From: CAYJBH01 sp964368815 | GTDB taxonomy: Bacteria > Bacillota > Clostridia > Oscillospirales > Ruminococcaceae | Direction: 5' to 3' | Assembly (NCBI GenBank): GCA_964368815.1 | Contig: CAYJDA010000029.1 | Span: forward strand, 1-27,676 | Length of the DNA: 27,676 bases | Shown: one piece after another, positions 14,804-23,104 of the stretch | Layout of the letters: each line of letters begins with the position of its first letter | How positions within the stretch are numbered: the stretch's first letter is position 1 | Translations under genes and position numbers: made by a program | Notes under the pieces: generated by a model | The model's database searches: none | What the model was told of the DNA's origin: nothing | Seen by the model: the letters and a program-made list of their open reading frames with translations, nothing else

Positions 14804-15517
14804 TTATACATAAAACTCCTCAAAATCGTTTAACCTCAAGCAACCAAGCACACCGCTTTGATTATATGCCACACCGCAGTCGATGTTAATTAATTGTTTT
14901 GAAATAAACATTTTTTTGGCATATTCCTCTCCATAAGAGATTGTTGGAGTGTGACCTACTATCACCGTTCTGTCGTCATAATATTTTGTATCAAGCTCTG
15001 CTCGTACAAACAGCAGTTCGTTTTCATCATATTTATCAAGCCTCCTTTCGGGTGTAAAATTTTCAAAACCTGCATGGACTAAGATGTAATCCTTTCCATC
15101 TATCTGCAATTCGTGGCAGAGTGGCAAGGATTGCAATAATTCGTATATCTGATTTTGCTCCTGTGCACATAGCTTTACAAATTCGGTCAGTGTCGGTTTG
15201 CCACCGTCTAAAATCCACATGTTTAACAGCTCCTGCAACTCCTCACCTATTGGATAATTTAGGGTTATCGGCAGACTAAATACCGACAGTATCTGCGATG
15301 CTATAAATTCGTGGTTGCCTATGAGTAGTGTTATTTTGTAGCCCACATGTTGCAACCTTAATATGTCTTGCATTATCTTTATACCGTGTTCACCTCGGTC
15401 TATTACGTCGCCGATAATATACAATTCATCATTCTGTGAAAAGTTAATTTTATCGAGCATTTGGCGATATTGTTTATAACAGCCGTGTAGGTCGCTCATA
15501 ACATAGATATTCGACAT
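14804..15517 (-). CDS. PPP-family metallophosphoesterase
   Basis: This 237-aa cytoplasmic protein is a serine/threonine protein phosphatase or Ap4A hydrolase-like enzyme of the PPP family. Metal and catalytic motifs are all present: SDLHG (8-12), GDVIDRG (36-42), GNHE (67-70), then VHAGF and VGHTPT near the C-terminus and a final DCG. The start at 15517 is chosen because GGAGGG lies just upstream; an in-frame ATG at 15574 has no ribosome site. It is divergent from the PolC-like operon across about 106 bp and convergent with the Mrr-type gene. It could be a neighbour only, or it could reverse a modification in the adjacent system. Confidence 0.85.
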   Translation of the reverse strand: MSNIYVMSDLHGCYKQYRQMLDKINFSQNDELYIIGDVIDRGEHGIKIMQDILRLQHVGYKITLLIGNHEFIASQILSVFSLPITLNYPIGEELQELLNMWILDGGKPTLTEFVKLCAQEQNQIYELLQSLPLCHELQIDGKDYILVHAGFENFTPERRLDKYDENELLFVRAELDTKYYDDRTVIVGHTPTISYGEEYAKKMFISKQLINIDCGVAYNQSGVLGCLRLNDFEEFYV

Positions 15518-15535
15518 ATCTGCCCTCCAACTCTG

Positions 15536-15618
15536 TATAGTAAAGTATATGCAAATCGATGGGACAAAAAACACTCATTTACCTCAGTATACTAAAGTTG
15601 AACGTTATTATACTAAGG
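15536..15618. repeat. Three TATASTAARG repeats in the divergent intergenic region
   Basis: TATAGTAAAG (15536-15545), TATACTAAAG (15588-15597) and TATACTAAGG (15609-15618) lie between the phosphatase and the PolC-like gene. The last two are exactly 21 bp apart, two helical turns, and the third merges into the ribosome site. They may be operator half-sites. AT-rich chance similarity is possible. Confidence 0.35.
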
Positions 15619-15623
15619 AAATT

Positions 15624-17465
15624 GTGGTGGATATTATTATAGAACCATTTGCGGATTATTGTTTGAATAAAGGCGAAAATCCTCGACCAGCACTTAATAT
15701 GTATGGTGGAATTTATAACGATATAGAAAGAGTTGTGTTTACAAACCGTATTGGTATTAATTCATTATCCGATATTTTAATCGGAAAACAAATTTTTACC
15801 GCAAATAATAATCGACACGTCGATACAACCGGCATAAAACCAATCGAGGGAGTAGCTTTTACGACATTACATAACTGCATCCTTTTCCTTTCTGTCTGCG
15901 TAGCGAGAAACAAATATGGTTTATTTAGTTTTTATAAATTGTTAGCGCAGGTTCGTAGAAATGGACATCTTTGTTTTGATGATTTAATTCGCTTTAATAA
16001 AGGTCTAATGATTGGTTTTCCGCACAATTACAATTTTCTCGAAACGCAAAACATAGCATCGTTTGAATATATAACCCCATATACTTCCATAAAACACATT
16101 ACTGCCAACGACCAGAAAATATCGACATGCACAGCTTTTATAGCAAATACAATTCTACCGAGCACGCTGGAAAATATAACGATTATTGAAAGATATGGCT
16201 ACGGCGCCGATCGTTTTACAGGTTCTTTAGACATTTTGGACGAAAACACCGTTATTAAAACGGCGTTTGAAAATGCTGTGAGACTTTATGAAAAAACGAT
16301 TCCGTCCTTATTGCTCGATTTGTCTACCGGTACTACGGAGTTACCAATGGTTGTTGATAGTATCACGCAGGAACTTTCAATAAAACTTACTAAAAAATAC
16401 GGCTCATCACCTCATGAGGTAATACAAAAGGTTTACCGTCGTGCCTTGCAAAGGCTATATTGTAGCAACCTTATAACGTCTTTTCAAACAATAGTTGAAT
16501 TTTATCGACGATGCAGAATGGAAAATATTAAGGTTGAGATTAACACCACAGCATCACCACCTTTTGTATTCTTGTTATATTTGCTTAATCTTATAGATAT
16601 CAACCCGTTGTTACCGCATTATCTATGCGATGTGTGCAATCATACCGAATTTGATTTAAGTGTGAGTCACGGATGTAACCTCACACCTAAACAATGCCCT
16701 TATTGCGGCTCTTTAATGAATGGAGATGGGCACTGCATAAAATATTACAATTATGACAGTGGATTTTCTACAATAGACATATCCTTTTGGGTTGACGAAA
16801 ACGATGAGGTCGCCGCTAAAAGCATAAAAAATCAATATTTGCTTGAATTGTATGAGAAAGCAGGCTCACCAGAAAACTATCACTTTGCTTTTTCATTAGA
16901 ACTGCTCGATTTGACAGCCTGCCACCCACTTTATGTTAATCGCTGTATTTCTCAAAAGTTAGAGCAGCTCACCGGTGTAGCAACAAACGAAATACCTTAT
17001 AATTTTTGCACCGATAATATGTTTATTGAACATGCTGAGAAATGTGGTGTAAACAAAGTTATACATTATGGACATGATGAGTATTTATCTCTGCCCATTT
17101 ATCGCTATCGTACCTTCTGTGTTAGTGGTGATACGTCAATGTTAAGCACTCCCTTCTGTTTTGCAACCAAAAGAAGTTTTGAACAATCTTGGTATTACTA
17201 CAATTTCAAGACAGAGTATTACACGGCTTTTTTATCATGTTACTTTAAAGAAGAATATAGAAAACATCTGCATTCTTTTTCAAAACCGGTATTAAAGTCT
17301 ATTAAAAAGCACCTAAAAAACGAACTATCTATAAACTCTATGGCGTTCATTTTTATCGAGACCATACTAAATGCCATGCAAAACGATGTTTGCTTTGCAC
17401 CTTCAAATCAGCATAGCGATGAACCGTTTTCCTGCTGTGGGAATGTGATTATCTACCATGAGTGA
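15624..17465 (+). CDS. Degenerate PolC-like protein, copy 1
   Basis: This 613-aa protein is a shortened, diverged relative of the Gram-positive replicative polymerase PolC. In PolC order I see the second half of PHP (KPIEGVAFTT... then LIRFNKGLMIGFPHN, matching PolC's REGLLIGS region), a helix block (SSPHEVIQKVYRRALQRLYC), and the zinc site LPHYLCDVC...KQCPYCGSLMNGDGH (C335, C338, C358, C361). Then come LEQLTGVATNEIPYN (PolC: DLTGIDPKTIPTDD), the YYNFKTEYYTAFLSCYF helix, and the CFAPSN...GNVIIY ending. Missing are the exonuclease, the first PHP half, the GSRGSVGSS loop (KVEINTTASPP here), the fingers and the HhH region. Of three catalytic Asp, the first reads Thr (STIDISF) and the other two appear kept. 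Start: GTG at 15624 (or 15627) after AAGGAA, which aligns with copy 2; ATG 15549 has no ribosome site. It is unlikely to polymerise DNA; its role is unknown. Confidence 0.75.
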   Translation: MVDIIIEPFADYCLNKGENPRPALNMYGGIYNDIERVVFTNRIGINSLSDILIGKQIFTANNNRHVDTTGIKPIEGVAFTTLHNCILFLSVCVARNKYGLFSFYKLLAQVRRNGHLCFDDLIRFNKGLMIGFPHNYNFLETQNIASFEYITPYTSIKHITANDQKISTCTAFIANTILPSTLENITIIERYGYGADRFTGSLDILDENTVIKTAFENAVRLYEKTIPSLLLDLSTGTTELPMVVDSITQELSIKLTKKYGSSPHEVIQKVYRRALQRLYCSNLITSFQTIVEFYRRCRMENIKVEINTTASPPFVFLLYLLNLIDINPLLPHYLCDVCNHTEFDLSVSHGCNLTPKQCPYCGSLMNGDGHCIKYYNYDSGFSTIDISFWVDENDEVAAKSIKNQYLLELYEKAGSPENYHFAFSLELLDLTACHPLYVNRCISQKLEQLTGVATNEIPYNFCTDNMFIEHAEKCGVNKVIHYGHDEYLSLPIYRYRTFCVSGDTSMLSTPFCFATKRSFEQSWYYYNFKTEYYTAFLSCYFKEEYRKHLHSFSKPVLKSIKKHLKNELSINSMAFIFIETILNAMQNDVCFAPSNQHSDEPFSCCGNVIIYHE

Positions 17466-17491
17466 ATACATCTCGGTTGCCTCGTATGCCC

Positions 17492-17524
17492 CATTATTGT
17501 CACATCGCAAGTGTTACAATAATG
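17492..17524. promoter_or_regulatory. Inverted repeat upstream of the AAA+ gene
   Basis: CATTATTGT (17492-17500) and ACAATAATG (17516-17524) form a 9-bp perfect stem, extended inward by CAC/GTG with a small bulge. It lies in the 90-bp gap between copy 1 and the AAA+ gene. It has no T tract, so it is more likely an operator or mRNA hairpin than a terminator. It would allow the ATPase to be set at a different level from the first gene. Confidence 0.45.
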
Positions 17525-17555
17525 TCACACAAAGATGATATGGGAGCATAATATT

Positions 17556-19568
17556 ATGTTGTTCTATGAGGTGAAATTCACACTTAAAGAGGGTAGAAAA
17601 AAGGTGTCTTCGGGTGAACGGTATGCTTTAGCATACGATATTCAAAATATCAGTGAGAATTTTTTTACTTCACATAAAGAAAAATATTATATAGCCGTTA
17701 CAAACATTGCTTACGAAAAAGGACGGGGCAACTTATGTGCCGCCGGAACAAGGGAGGTTTTATCCGAGAGCCTTGTGAAAGAGTTTTTAAAAGAAACAGG
17801 GATAAAAGCAGAGATAAAAGACATAAATGAGATAACCTACAAGGCGTACAACAAACTGATTATCCTATCTATGCATAATGACTTTATTGGGTGCACGGAA
17901 GACGTATGCAATGCAATAGGTTTAGATGAACTTCACAAGTCACACTCATCCTGCTATGACCACATGGATGAATATCTTATCACCGAGACGTATTCAAAAA
18001 AAGAACTTTATGAAATGTCGGAACTTTTGTTATGTGCAAGTAGTATGCAACCGGAGCTCGACAGAATATTTGACGGGTCAAAATCCAAAAATATAACAGG
18101 GCATCCGGTTCAGTATATAGTGCGATTTGATGATAAAAAAACAAAGAATAAAATTCTTAAAGTTTTATTGAATGCACTTTATCAAAATAAAAGAATATAC
18201 AGCCGCAGATATTCAGAATTTCATATCGACAGAAATGGCTGTAACATCGGCTTGATAGAAACTTTTTATAAAAGGTCTAACGGTGGTGTTCTAATTATGT
18301 CAGCGGACGAAGGCGATATTAAAGATACTGAATTTGCCAGCAATTGTCACTACCGAATTCCAAGGTTTGCACAGCTGACCGAGATTAATCGAAACGATGT
18401 GTTAACGGTGTATTGTATCGATAATAAGGATGAAAAAAAGCTGGAACTTTTATTAAACAACCTAAAAGATTTAACCGTGGTGACAATATCCCAGGAGAAA
18501 GCTTGCGAAAAATTTGCAAAACGATATCTTGAACAGATGGCTAAGGAGCGGGGTGTCGAGCCCAATAAAAGGCTGTTCTCTAAAATCAGAAAGGGTAAAA
18601 GCTACACCTCGGAGAACCTGAATACGCTATTTACCCAGTGGTATGATGGATATCTCCGCTCGGAAATCTATCCGCAATATTCCACTCTCGACAGCGTTAA
18701 TAAAAAAATTGCCACCCAAAAGCCAAAAGGTTTCGCAATAGACGAGCTACATAGCTTGATTGGTTTAAAGGAGGCTAAGGCGGTTATCCAGCAGGCGTTA
18801 GACTTTTACAAGGCACAAAAACTGTTTAGAAAAAAAGGTTTTGAACACAGCCGCCCGGCAATGCATATGGTGTTCACCGGCAACCCGGGCAGTGCCAAGA
18901 CCACCGTAGCAAGGCTGTTTGCACAGATAATGAAGGACAATAATCTTCTATCGGCAGGTGACCTACATGAGGTCGGCAGGGCGGATCTCGTCGGGAAGTA
19001 TGTCGGCTCTACCGCCCCAAAAGTTAAGGAGATATTTAAAGCCGCAAAAGGGTCGGTTTTGTTTATCGACGAGGCATATTCGCTGGTGGACGACAGGGAT
19101 GGTCTTTTTGGCGATGAGGCAATAACAACCATCGTTCAGGAGATGGAAAATTGCAGGGACAATATGGTGGTCATATTTGCAGGATACCCCGACAAAATGG
19201 AGGGCTTTTTAAACAAAAATCCCGGTCTTAGGTCACGCATTGCCTTTCATGTTCCGTTTAGCGACTATAATGCCGACGAGCTGTGTGATATAACCGAGCT
19301 TATGGCAAAAAGCCATAGTGTCACTCTGGGTGACGGCGTTAGGGATAAGCTACACCCTATATACGAAAATGCCTTGCAGTGTCCCGATTTCGGCAACGGT
19401 CGATATGCTCGAAATCTGTTTGAAAAGGCGGTAATGAGGCAGGCGACACGGCTTGTAAATATGGACGTAGACGACATAACAAAAGATGATTTGCAAACTT
19501 TAGCTGCCGAGGATTTTGAGGGTGAAATGGTGAAAAAGCAGATTAAGCTAAATAAAATCGGTTTTTGA
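17556..19568 (+). CDS. AAA+ ATPase of CbbX/SpoVK type with novel N-domain
   Basis: This 670-aa protein has an N-terminal domain of about 105 residues (MLFYEVKFTL... LCAAGTREVLS...LVKEFLKE), shared with the next gene. A middle region (about 170-400) looks like a degenerate AAA module: GGVLIMSADEGD in the Walker B position and a helical lid ending in SEIYPQY. The C-terminal AAA+ domain is of CbbX/SpoVK type, with Walker A GNPGSAKTT (442-450), Walker B FIDEAY (D505, E506), arginine finger(s) in NPGLRSR (R559/R561) and sensor 2 in GNGRYARN. Ala447 replaces the usual Gly before the Walker Lys, a variant I recall from this clostridial family. It is likely a hexameric remodelling ATPase. GGGAG selects ATG 17556 over 17535. 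It is flanked by the two PolC-like genes. Confidence 0.88.
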   Translation: MLFYEVKFTLKEGRKKVSSGERYALAYDIQNISENFFTSHKEKYYIAVTNIAYEKGRGNLCAAGTREVLSESLVKEFLKETGIKAEIKDINEITYKAYNKLIILSMHNDFIGCTEDVCNAIGLDELHKSHSSCYDHMDEYLITETYSKKELYEMSELLLCASSMQPELDRIFDGSKSKNITGHPVQYIVRFDDKKTKNKILKVLLNALYQNKRIYSRRYSEFHIDRNGCNIGLIETFYKRSNGGVLIMSADEGDIKDTEFASNCHYRIPRFAQLTEINRNDVLTVYCIDNKDEKKLELLLNNLKDLTVVTISQEKACEKFAKRYLEQMAKERGVEPNKRLFSKIRKGKSYTSENLNTLFTQWYDGYLRSEIYPQYSTLDSVNKKIATQKPKGFAIDELHSLIGLKEAKAVIQQALDFYKAQKLFRKKGFEHSRPAMHMVFTGNPGSAKTTVARLFAQIMKDNNLLSAGDLHEVGRADLVGKYVGSTAPKVKEIFKAAKGSVLFIDEAYSLVDDRDGLFGDEAITTIVQEMENCRDNMVVIFAGYPDKMEGFLNKNPGLRSRIAFHVPFSDYNADELCDITELMAKSHSVTLGDGVRDKLHPIYENALQCPDFGNGRYARNLFEKAVMRQATRLVNMDVDDITKDDLQTLAAEDFEGEMVKKQIKLNKIGF

Positions 19569-19580
19569 AAAGGAGTTGTT

Positions 19581-19895
19581 ATGTTGTTTTATAAGGTATA
19601 TATCAAACTTACCGATAAGTGTCCATCGCCAAGTGAAATCAGAAAAAAGTCCAAAGAGTTTTACAGAATTCATGGAAACGATCATGCTATAGCAGTCGTT
19701 GATATATCATGTTCCAAGAAAATAGGAATTCTTTGTGTCGCCGAAAAAGACGGTTCATTTAACAAATCTTCTGTGAAAGAATATCTGGCCTATATAAATA
19801 CAAATGCCGTTGTAACATACAGTGCGGAAATTACATACACCAAATACAGATTGTTGCTGAACGATAGTATCAAAAAGAATTATTCATGGGGTTAG
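19581..19895 (+). CDS. Stand-alone copy of the AAA+ protein's N-domain
   Basis: This 104-aa protein is homologous to the first about 105 residues of the preceding AAA+ protein and to nothing else I recognise. Both start MLFYxV, and they share IAV..I, LC.A, SSVKEYL/ESLVKEFL and EITY.KY/EITYKAY in the same order. It therefore corresponds to the ATPase without its ATPase part. AAAGGAG precedes the ATG 12 bp after the AAA+ stop, and its end almost touches the next PolC-like start. It could bind the same partner as the ATPase N-domain, acting as a competitor or adaptor for the second PolC-like protein. Confidence 0.75.
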   Translation: MLFYKVYIKLTDKCPSPSEIRKKSKEFYRIHGNDHAIAVVDISCSKKIGILCVAEKDGSFNKSSVKEYLAYINTNAVVTYSAEITYTKYRLLLNDSIKKNYSWG

Positions 19896-19900
19896 AAAAC

Positions 19901-21691
19901 ATGAGGAAAGAACAGTTTGCCGAGAAATATATAGATTTGGTTAATAAAGGTGAAACCGGTATTGCACTGTCCATGTATGGGGGTTATACGGTTGAGCCGG
20001 AATTCGGATGTGATTTATTGATTGAAAATTACTTTTCCATCAACAGTCTGCACCCGTCATTCTTAGACTGTAATGACACAGACGACGAAAATATAAAAAC
20101 ACTAAAATTATACGGTGTATGTTTCACGGTGATTGCTGATGATTTACTGTTTCTTGCGTTATGTATCCTGCAAAACAGGTATGGCATGAACAGTTTACAC
20201 GGTCTGCTCAACATAGTTAATGAAAATGATTGCTTGCAAATTAACGATTTGTGTCGTTATAGCACAGGTGTTTTAATCGGCTTCCCTTATGGGTATGGAG
20301 AACTTTTTCCTGAAATACCGGTAGATTTTGAATATCTCACCCCTTTATCGGCAAATTGTGATAAAGTTGATGTTCATAACCGTAATGTTCCGATATGCGC
20401 CGTTGTACTACCTGAGCCGTTTGATATTGAAGAGGATTTTGAGGACTTTAAGGCGATCGAAATACAAGGTTGTATTCAAAGTTTCGCTGAAAATTCATAT
20501 GAATTATTCTCCGGATTTGAATATTTATCGCCGGAAGACCGTGTAAAGGTTGTGGTAGACAATGTAGTTCGATTGCACAAAAAGACTATCGGAAAATTGT
20601 CTGATATCATACCGGTGGAGCGTTTTGCAGCTTACGATTTCACCTCAGATGTTAAAGCCGCATTTATAAAAAAATATGGGAACAATCCACACAAAACGGT
20701 TGCAAAAAAGTATAACCGTTGCATGAAAAACCTGCGCATAAATAATCTTTTCGCATCTTACAGCCTGATAATTGAATTTATGAAGCGTTGTAAAAGCAGT
20801 GACATAGACATAATAATTGAAAGTCGTTTCAATGTTAATCGGTATCATTTCATATTTTATCTTTTAGGGCTGAATGAGCTAAATCCTTTGCCACCGCACA
20901 GACTGTGCCGAGTTTGCAAGAGGTATGAACTTGAACTTTCCGTAAAAAACGGGTTCGACCTCGACCCCAAGCAGTGTCCTATTTGTGGTAGTATGATGTA
21001 CGGTGACGGGCATAATCTAAAACCGAATAACTTTAATAGCTTGGTCCGCAAGAAGTTTAGTTGTTGGTTTCACATACATGTCACACGATTAAGCCGAGCT
21101 TCAAAGATAAAAAAGGGACTGCTTATTGAATGGTTCCGGCTATCGAATGGAAACCATTATTCCGATGCCCTGCCTTTAGAATGCATGGATATTCTGCCCT
21201 GCACATGCGGGTTGGTTGATGAACGACATTTAAATAGACTGGAACGTCTCACAGGGGTTAAACGAGTGGAAGTTCCGTACAATTACAAAGGGAATATGAT
21301 TTTTATAAGTCATGCGAACAATAAAGGACTTTTCGACACGACACAGGACTCAGATGTGGTTTGGAACCTTGATAATACAACACCCGATTATCATAAAAAA
21401 CAGCCTTTTGCTGATTTTGTGTACTGTGAAGTGGGCGCTTATTCTCGATCGGAAAAATGCCGTATGTTGCGAAAGGTAGTACAACATTCATGGTACTACT
21501 ATCATTTCAAGACGGAATATTATACAGCGTTTCTGCTTGCTCACTATACCGACCATGATTGCTCCGACATAATTGAACATGCAAAGGATAACGGGATTTG
21601 TTTCGTACCAACACAGCAATACTTAGAAGAACCGTTTCAATGTTGTGGGAATGTAATAATTTATAGTACAGAGGTATTCCATGAGTTATAA
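19901..21691 (+). CDS. Degenerate PolC-like protein, copy 2
   Basis: This 596-aa paralogue of the first PolC-like protein is collinear along its length. PolC matches are in places clearer: KLYGVCFTVIADD, GVLIGFPYGYGELF (PolC: GLLVGSGCDKGELF), YLSPEDRVKVVVDN (PolC: FLGPEKAKEIVVDN), and NPLPPHRLCRVC...KQCPICGSMMYGDGH with zinc ligands C336, C339, C359 and C362. RLTGVKRVEVPYN, YHFKTEYYTAF and the CFVPTQQ...GNVIIY end follow. The palm is more damaged than in copy 1: both aspartates of the DxD pair are lost after DGH, the GS loop reads ESRFNVNRYHF, and only the third Asp (MDIL) appears kept. The ATG at 19901 aligns with copy 1; ATG 19886 overlaps the previous stop. It is unlikely to be a working polymerase. 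It overlaps the next gene by 11 bp. Confidence 0.78.
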   Translation: MRKEQFAEKYIDLVNKGETGIALSMYGGYTVEPEFGCDLLIENYFSINSLHPSFLDCNDTDDENIKTLKLYGVCFTVIADDLLFLALCILQNRYGMNSLHGLLNIVNENDCLQINDLCRYSTGVLIGFPYGYGELFPEIPVDFEYLTPLSANCDKVDVHNRNVPICAVVLPEPFDIEEDFEDFKAIEIQGCIQSFAENSYELFSGFEYLSPEDRVKVVVDNVVRLHKKTIGKLSDIIPVERFAAYDFTSDVKAAFIKKYGNNPHKTVAKKYNRCMKNLRINNLFASYSLIIEFMKRCKSSDIDIIIESRFNVNRYHFIFYLLGLNELNPLPPHRLCRVCKRYELELSVKNGFDLDPKQCPICGSMMYGDGHNLKPNNFNSLVRKKFSCWFHIHVTRLSRASKIKKGLLIEWFRLSNGNHYSDALPLECMDILPCTCGLVDERHLNRLERLTGVKRVEVPYNYKGNMIFISHANNKGLFDTTQDSDVVWNLDNTTPDYHKKQPFADFVYCEVGAYSRSEKCRMLRKVVQHSWYYYHFKTEYYTAFLLAHYTDHDCSDIIEHAKDNGICFVPTQQYLEEPFQCCGNVIIYSTEVFHEL

Positions 21692-22283
21692 TGATTTATT
21701 TTCTAAATCTATTGAGGAATTATGTGAACTTGTGCAGTCCGACTACTTCGACACCCTTTGCGAAGAGGAACAGGACAATATTACACGACAAATTGCAAAT
21801 ATTGCATACGGCGACGTAAAGGGTTTGCCGTTTGACGAGTTTCTCAAAAAGGTGATTACAGACGAATTTTCAGATTGCGAAAATGAGGAGGTTGTTTTGA
21901 TGGTAGGTGGTAGACAGGAGGTTGTAGGAACCGACCGAATAGGGAATTTCACGGTTGACGGTGAAAGATTTATCGTTTATGTCAACACCGACGACAGCGG
22001 TAGAGAACCGCACTTTCATATAAGTAATGCGGGCTTTCACAGTGCTATCAAAATAGAGACCGCCGAGTATTATTTTCATGAGGGCAGAAGGTGCGATGCG
22101 CTTGATGAATCACGAACAGATGAGCTTTGTGAAAAGCAAAAAAAGGTGTTGATGAAGTTTTTCGAGGGTAAAACAGATATACATCTTACAAAATGGTACA
22201 GAGTCGTTGACAGCTGGAATCGCAACAACGACGACAACCGCAACGACCTGTTTTTGTATGTTCCGGATTATATGAGGTTGTAG
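21681..22283 (+). CDS. DUF4160-like protein ending the PolC-like operon
   Basis: This 200-aa acidic protein has an N-terminal helical region (about 1-60, with LFSKSIEELCELVQSDYFD). A middle segment (REPHFHISNAGFHSAIKIET) recalls DUF4160, whose conserved core is PPHFHV...A.I.I. DUF4160 proteins often occur with toxin-antitoxin-like pairs. The ATG lies inside the end of PolC-like copy 2, 6 nt after GAGG, so its translation is coupled to that protein and it is probably part of the same system. It is convergent with the next gene, with 3 bp between the stops. No enzymatic function is claimed. Confidence 0.6.
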   Translation: MSYNDLFSKSIEELCELVQSDYFDTLCEEEQDNITRQIANIAYGDVKGLPFDEFLKKVITDEFSDCENEEVVLMVGGRQEVVGTDRIGNFTVDGERFIVYVNTDDSGREPHFHISNAGFHSAIKIETAEYYFHEGRRCDALDESRTDELCEKQKKVLMKFFEGKTDIHLTKWYRVVDSWNRNNDDNRNDLFLYVPDYMRL

Positions 22284-22286
22284 AGG

Positions 22287-23102
22287 TTAGGTTTTTATGA
22301 ATTTGGTTAGGATTTTGTTGTAGTTACAACGTCGATTATCTTTGTTCAAATGGGTATTTCGTTCTGATGGGTGAGGGACATGAATGATTTTAATTTCACT
22401 TCCGTCATTTAAATTAATGTGTGATCCTTTAAATAAATCATCGTTGAAATTAGGGTTAGAAAGGTCATCCACTTTTATTTGTTTTATATCAACATCATCG
22501 TCAAAGATTCGTCTAATATGTTCATCATATCCTGTGCCACATGCTAAAACAACATATTGTGGTTTCAATATATTTAATTCATGAACAAAGATATTAGCAC
22601 TCATATTGTTGTACTCAAAAGCACTATACAGAAAATCTTCATCTTCTGGTTTCATCTTATAACGAGGAGCTTTTCCGCTGAATGATATTTTGTTTAGGTT
22701 GTTTACAACCACTTTAGAAACATCTTCTGCGGTATAATCTCGGTTGTTATTTGTTGAACCATAAAGGTCAATACCAGCAAGCAACAATCTTGTTTTAATA
22801 TAACCGGTATATCTAACCCCCGTGTTATTGGCACTGTCACCATTTAATCTACGTAATATATTCTTAGAATATCCATTATCTAAAGATATATCACCTTTGG
22901 TAACTACATCGACAAATTTAGTATCATTTTTTTCATTCGCCTCTTTGCCAAACATCATAACAGTTGGCAAGGTTTCATCACAACACAAAAGGTATGGTCT
23001 TGAATGACCCTGATAAATGTCAGCGTGTGGCTTTATATGCTCATACCACGCCTTATAAAGTACTTTCAATTTCTCGTTAACAGTTGCTGAATTCTCGCTC
23101 AT
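22287..23102 (-). CDS. Uracil-DNA-glycosylase-fold-like protein
   Basis: This 271-aa protein has the broad outline of the uracil-DNA glycosylase superfamily: an early strand-loop PTVMMFGKEANEKN in the place of the G(Q/E)xP loop, a helix/strand LNILKPQYVVLACG typical of 'LeliKPkvVv.lG', and a late IIHVPHPSERN in the place of the HPS motif. The usual catalytic Asp/Asn is not obvious, so enzymatic activity on uracil DNA should not be assumed. The ATG is 2 bp after the WYL regulator stop, with GGAGGTG embedded in the regulator's last codons, so the two are coupled. Confidence 0.45.
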   Translation of the reverse strand: MSENSATVNEKLKVLYKAWYEHIKPHADIYQGHSRPYLLCCDETLPTVMMFGKEANEKNDTKFVDVVTKGDISLDNGYSKNILRRLNGDSANNTGVRYTGYIKTRLLLAGIDLYGSTNNNRDYTAEDVSKVVVNNLNKISFSGKAPRYKMKPEDEDFLYSAFEYNNMSANIFVHELNILKPQYVVLACGTGYDEHIRRIFDDDVDIKQIKVDDLSNPNFNDDLFKGSHINLNDGSEIKIIHVPHPSERNTHLNKDNRRCNYNKILTKFIKT

Positions 23103-23104
23103 TT

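Noticed and set aside
15624..21691. Functional DNA polymerase III alpha subunits
   Set aside because: Both proteins are less than half PolC length and lack the GS loop, fingers, exonuclease and one or two of the three catalytic aspartates.
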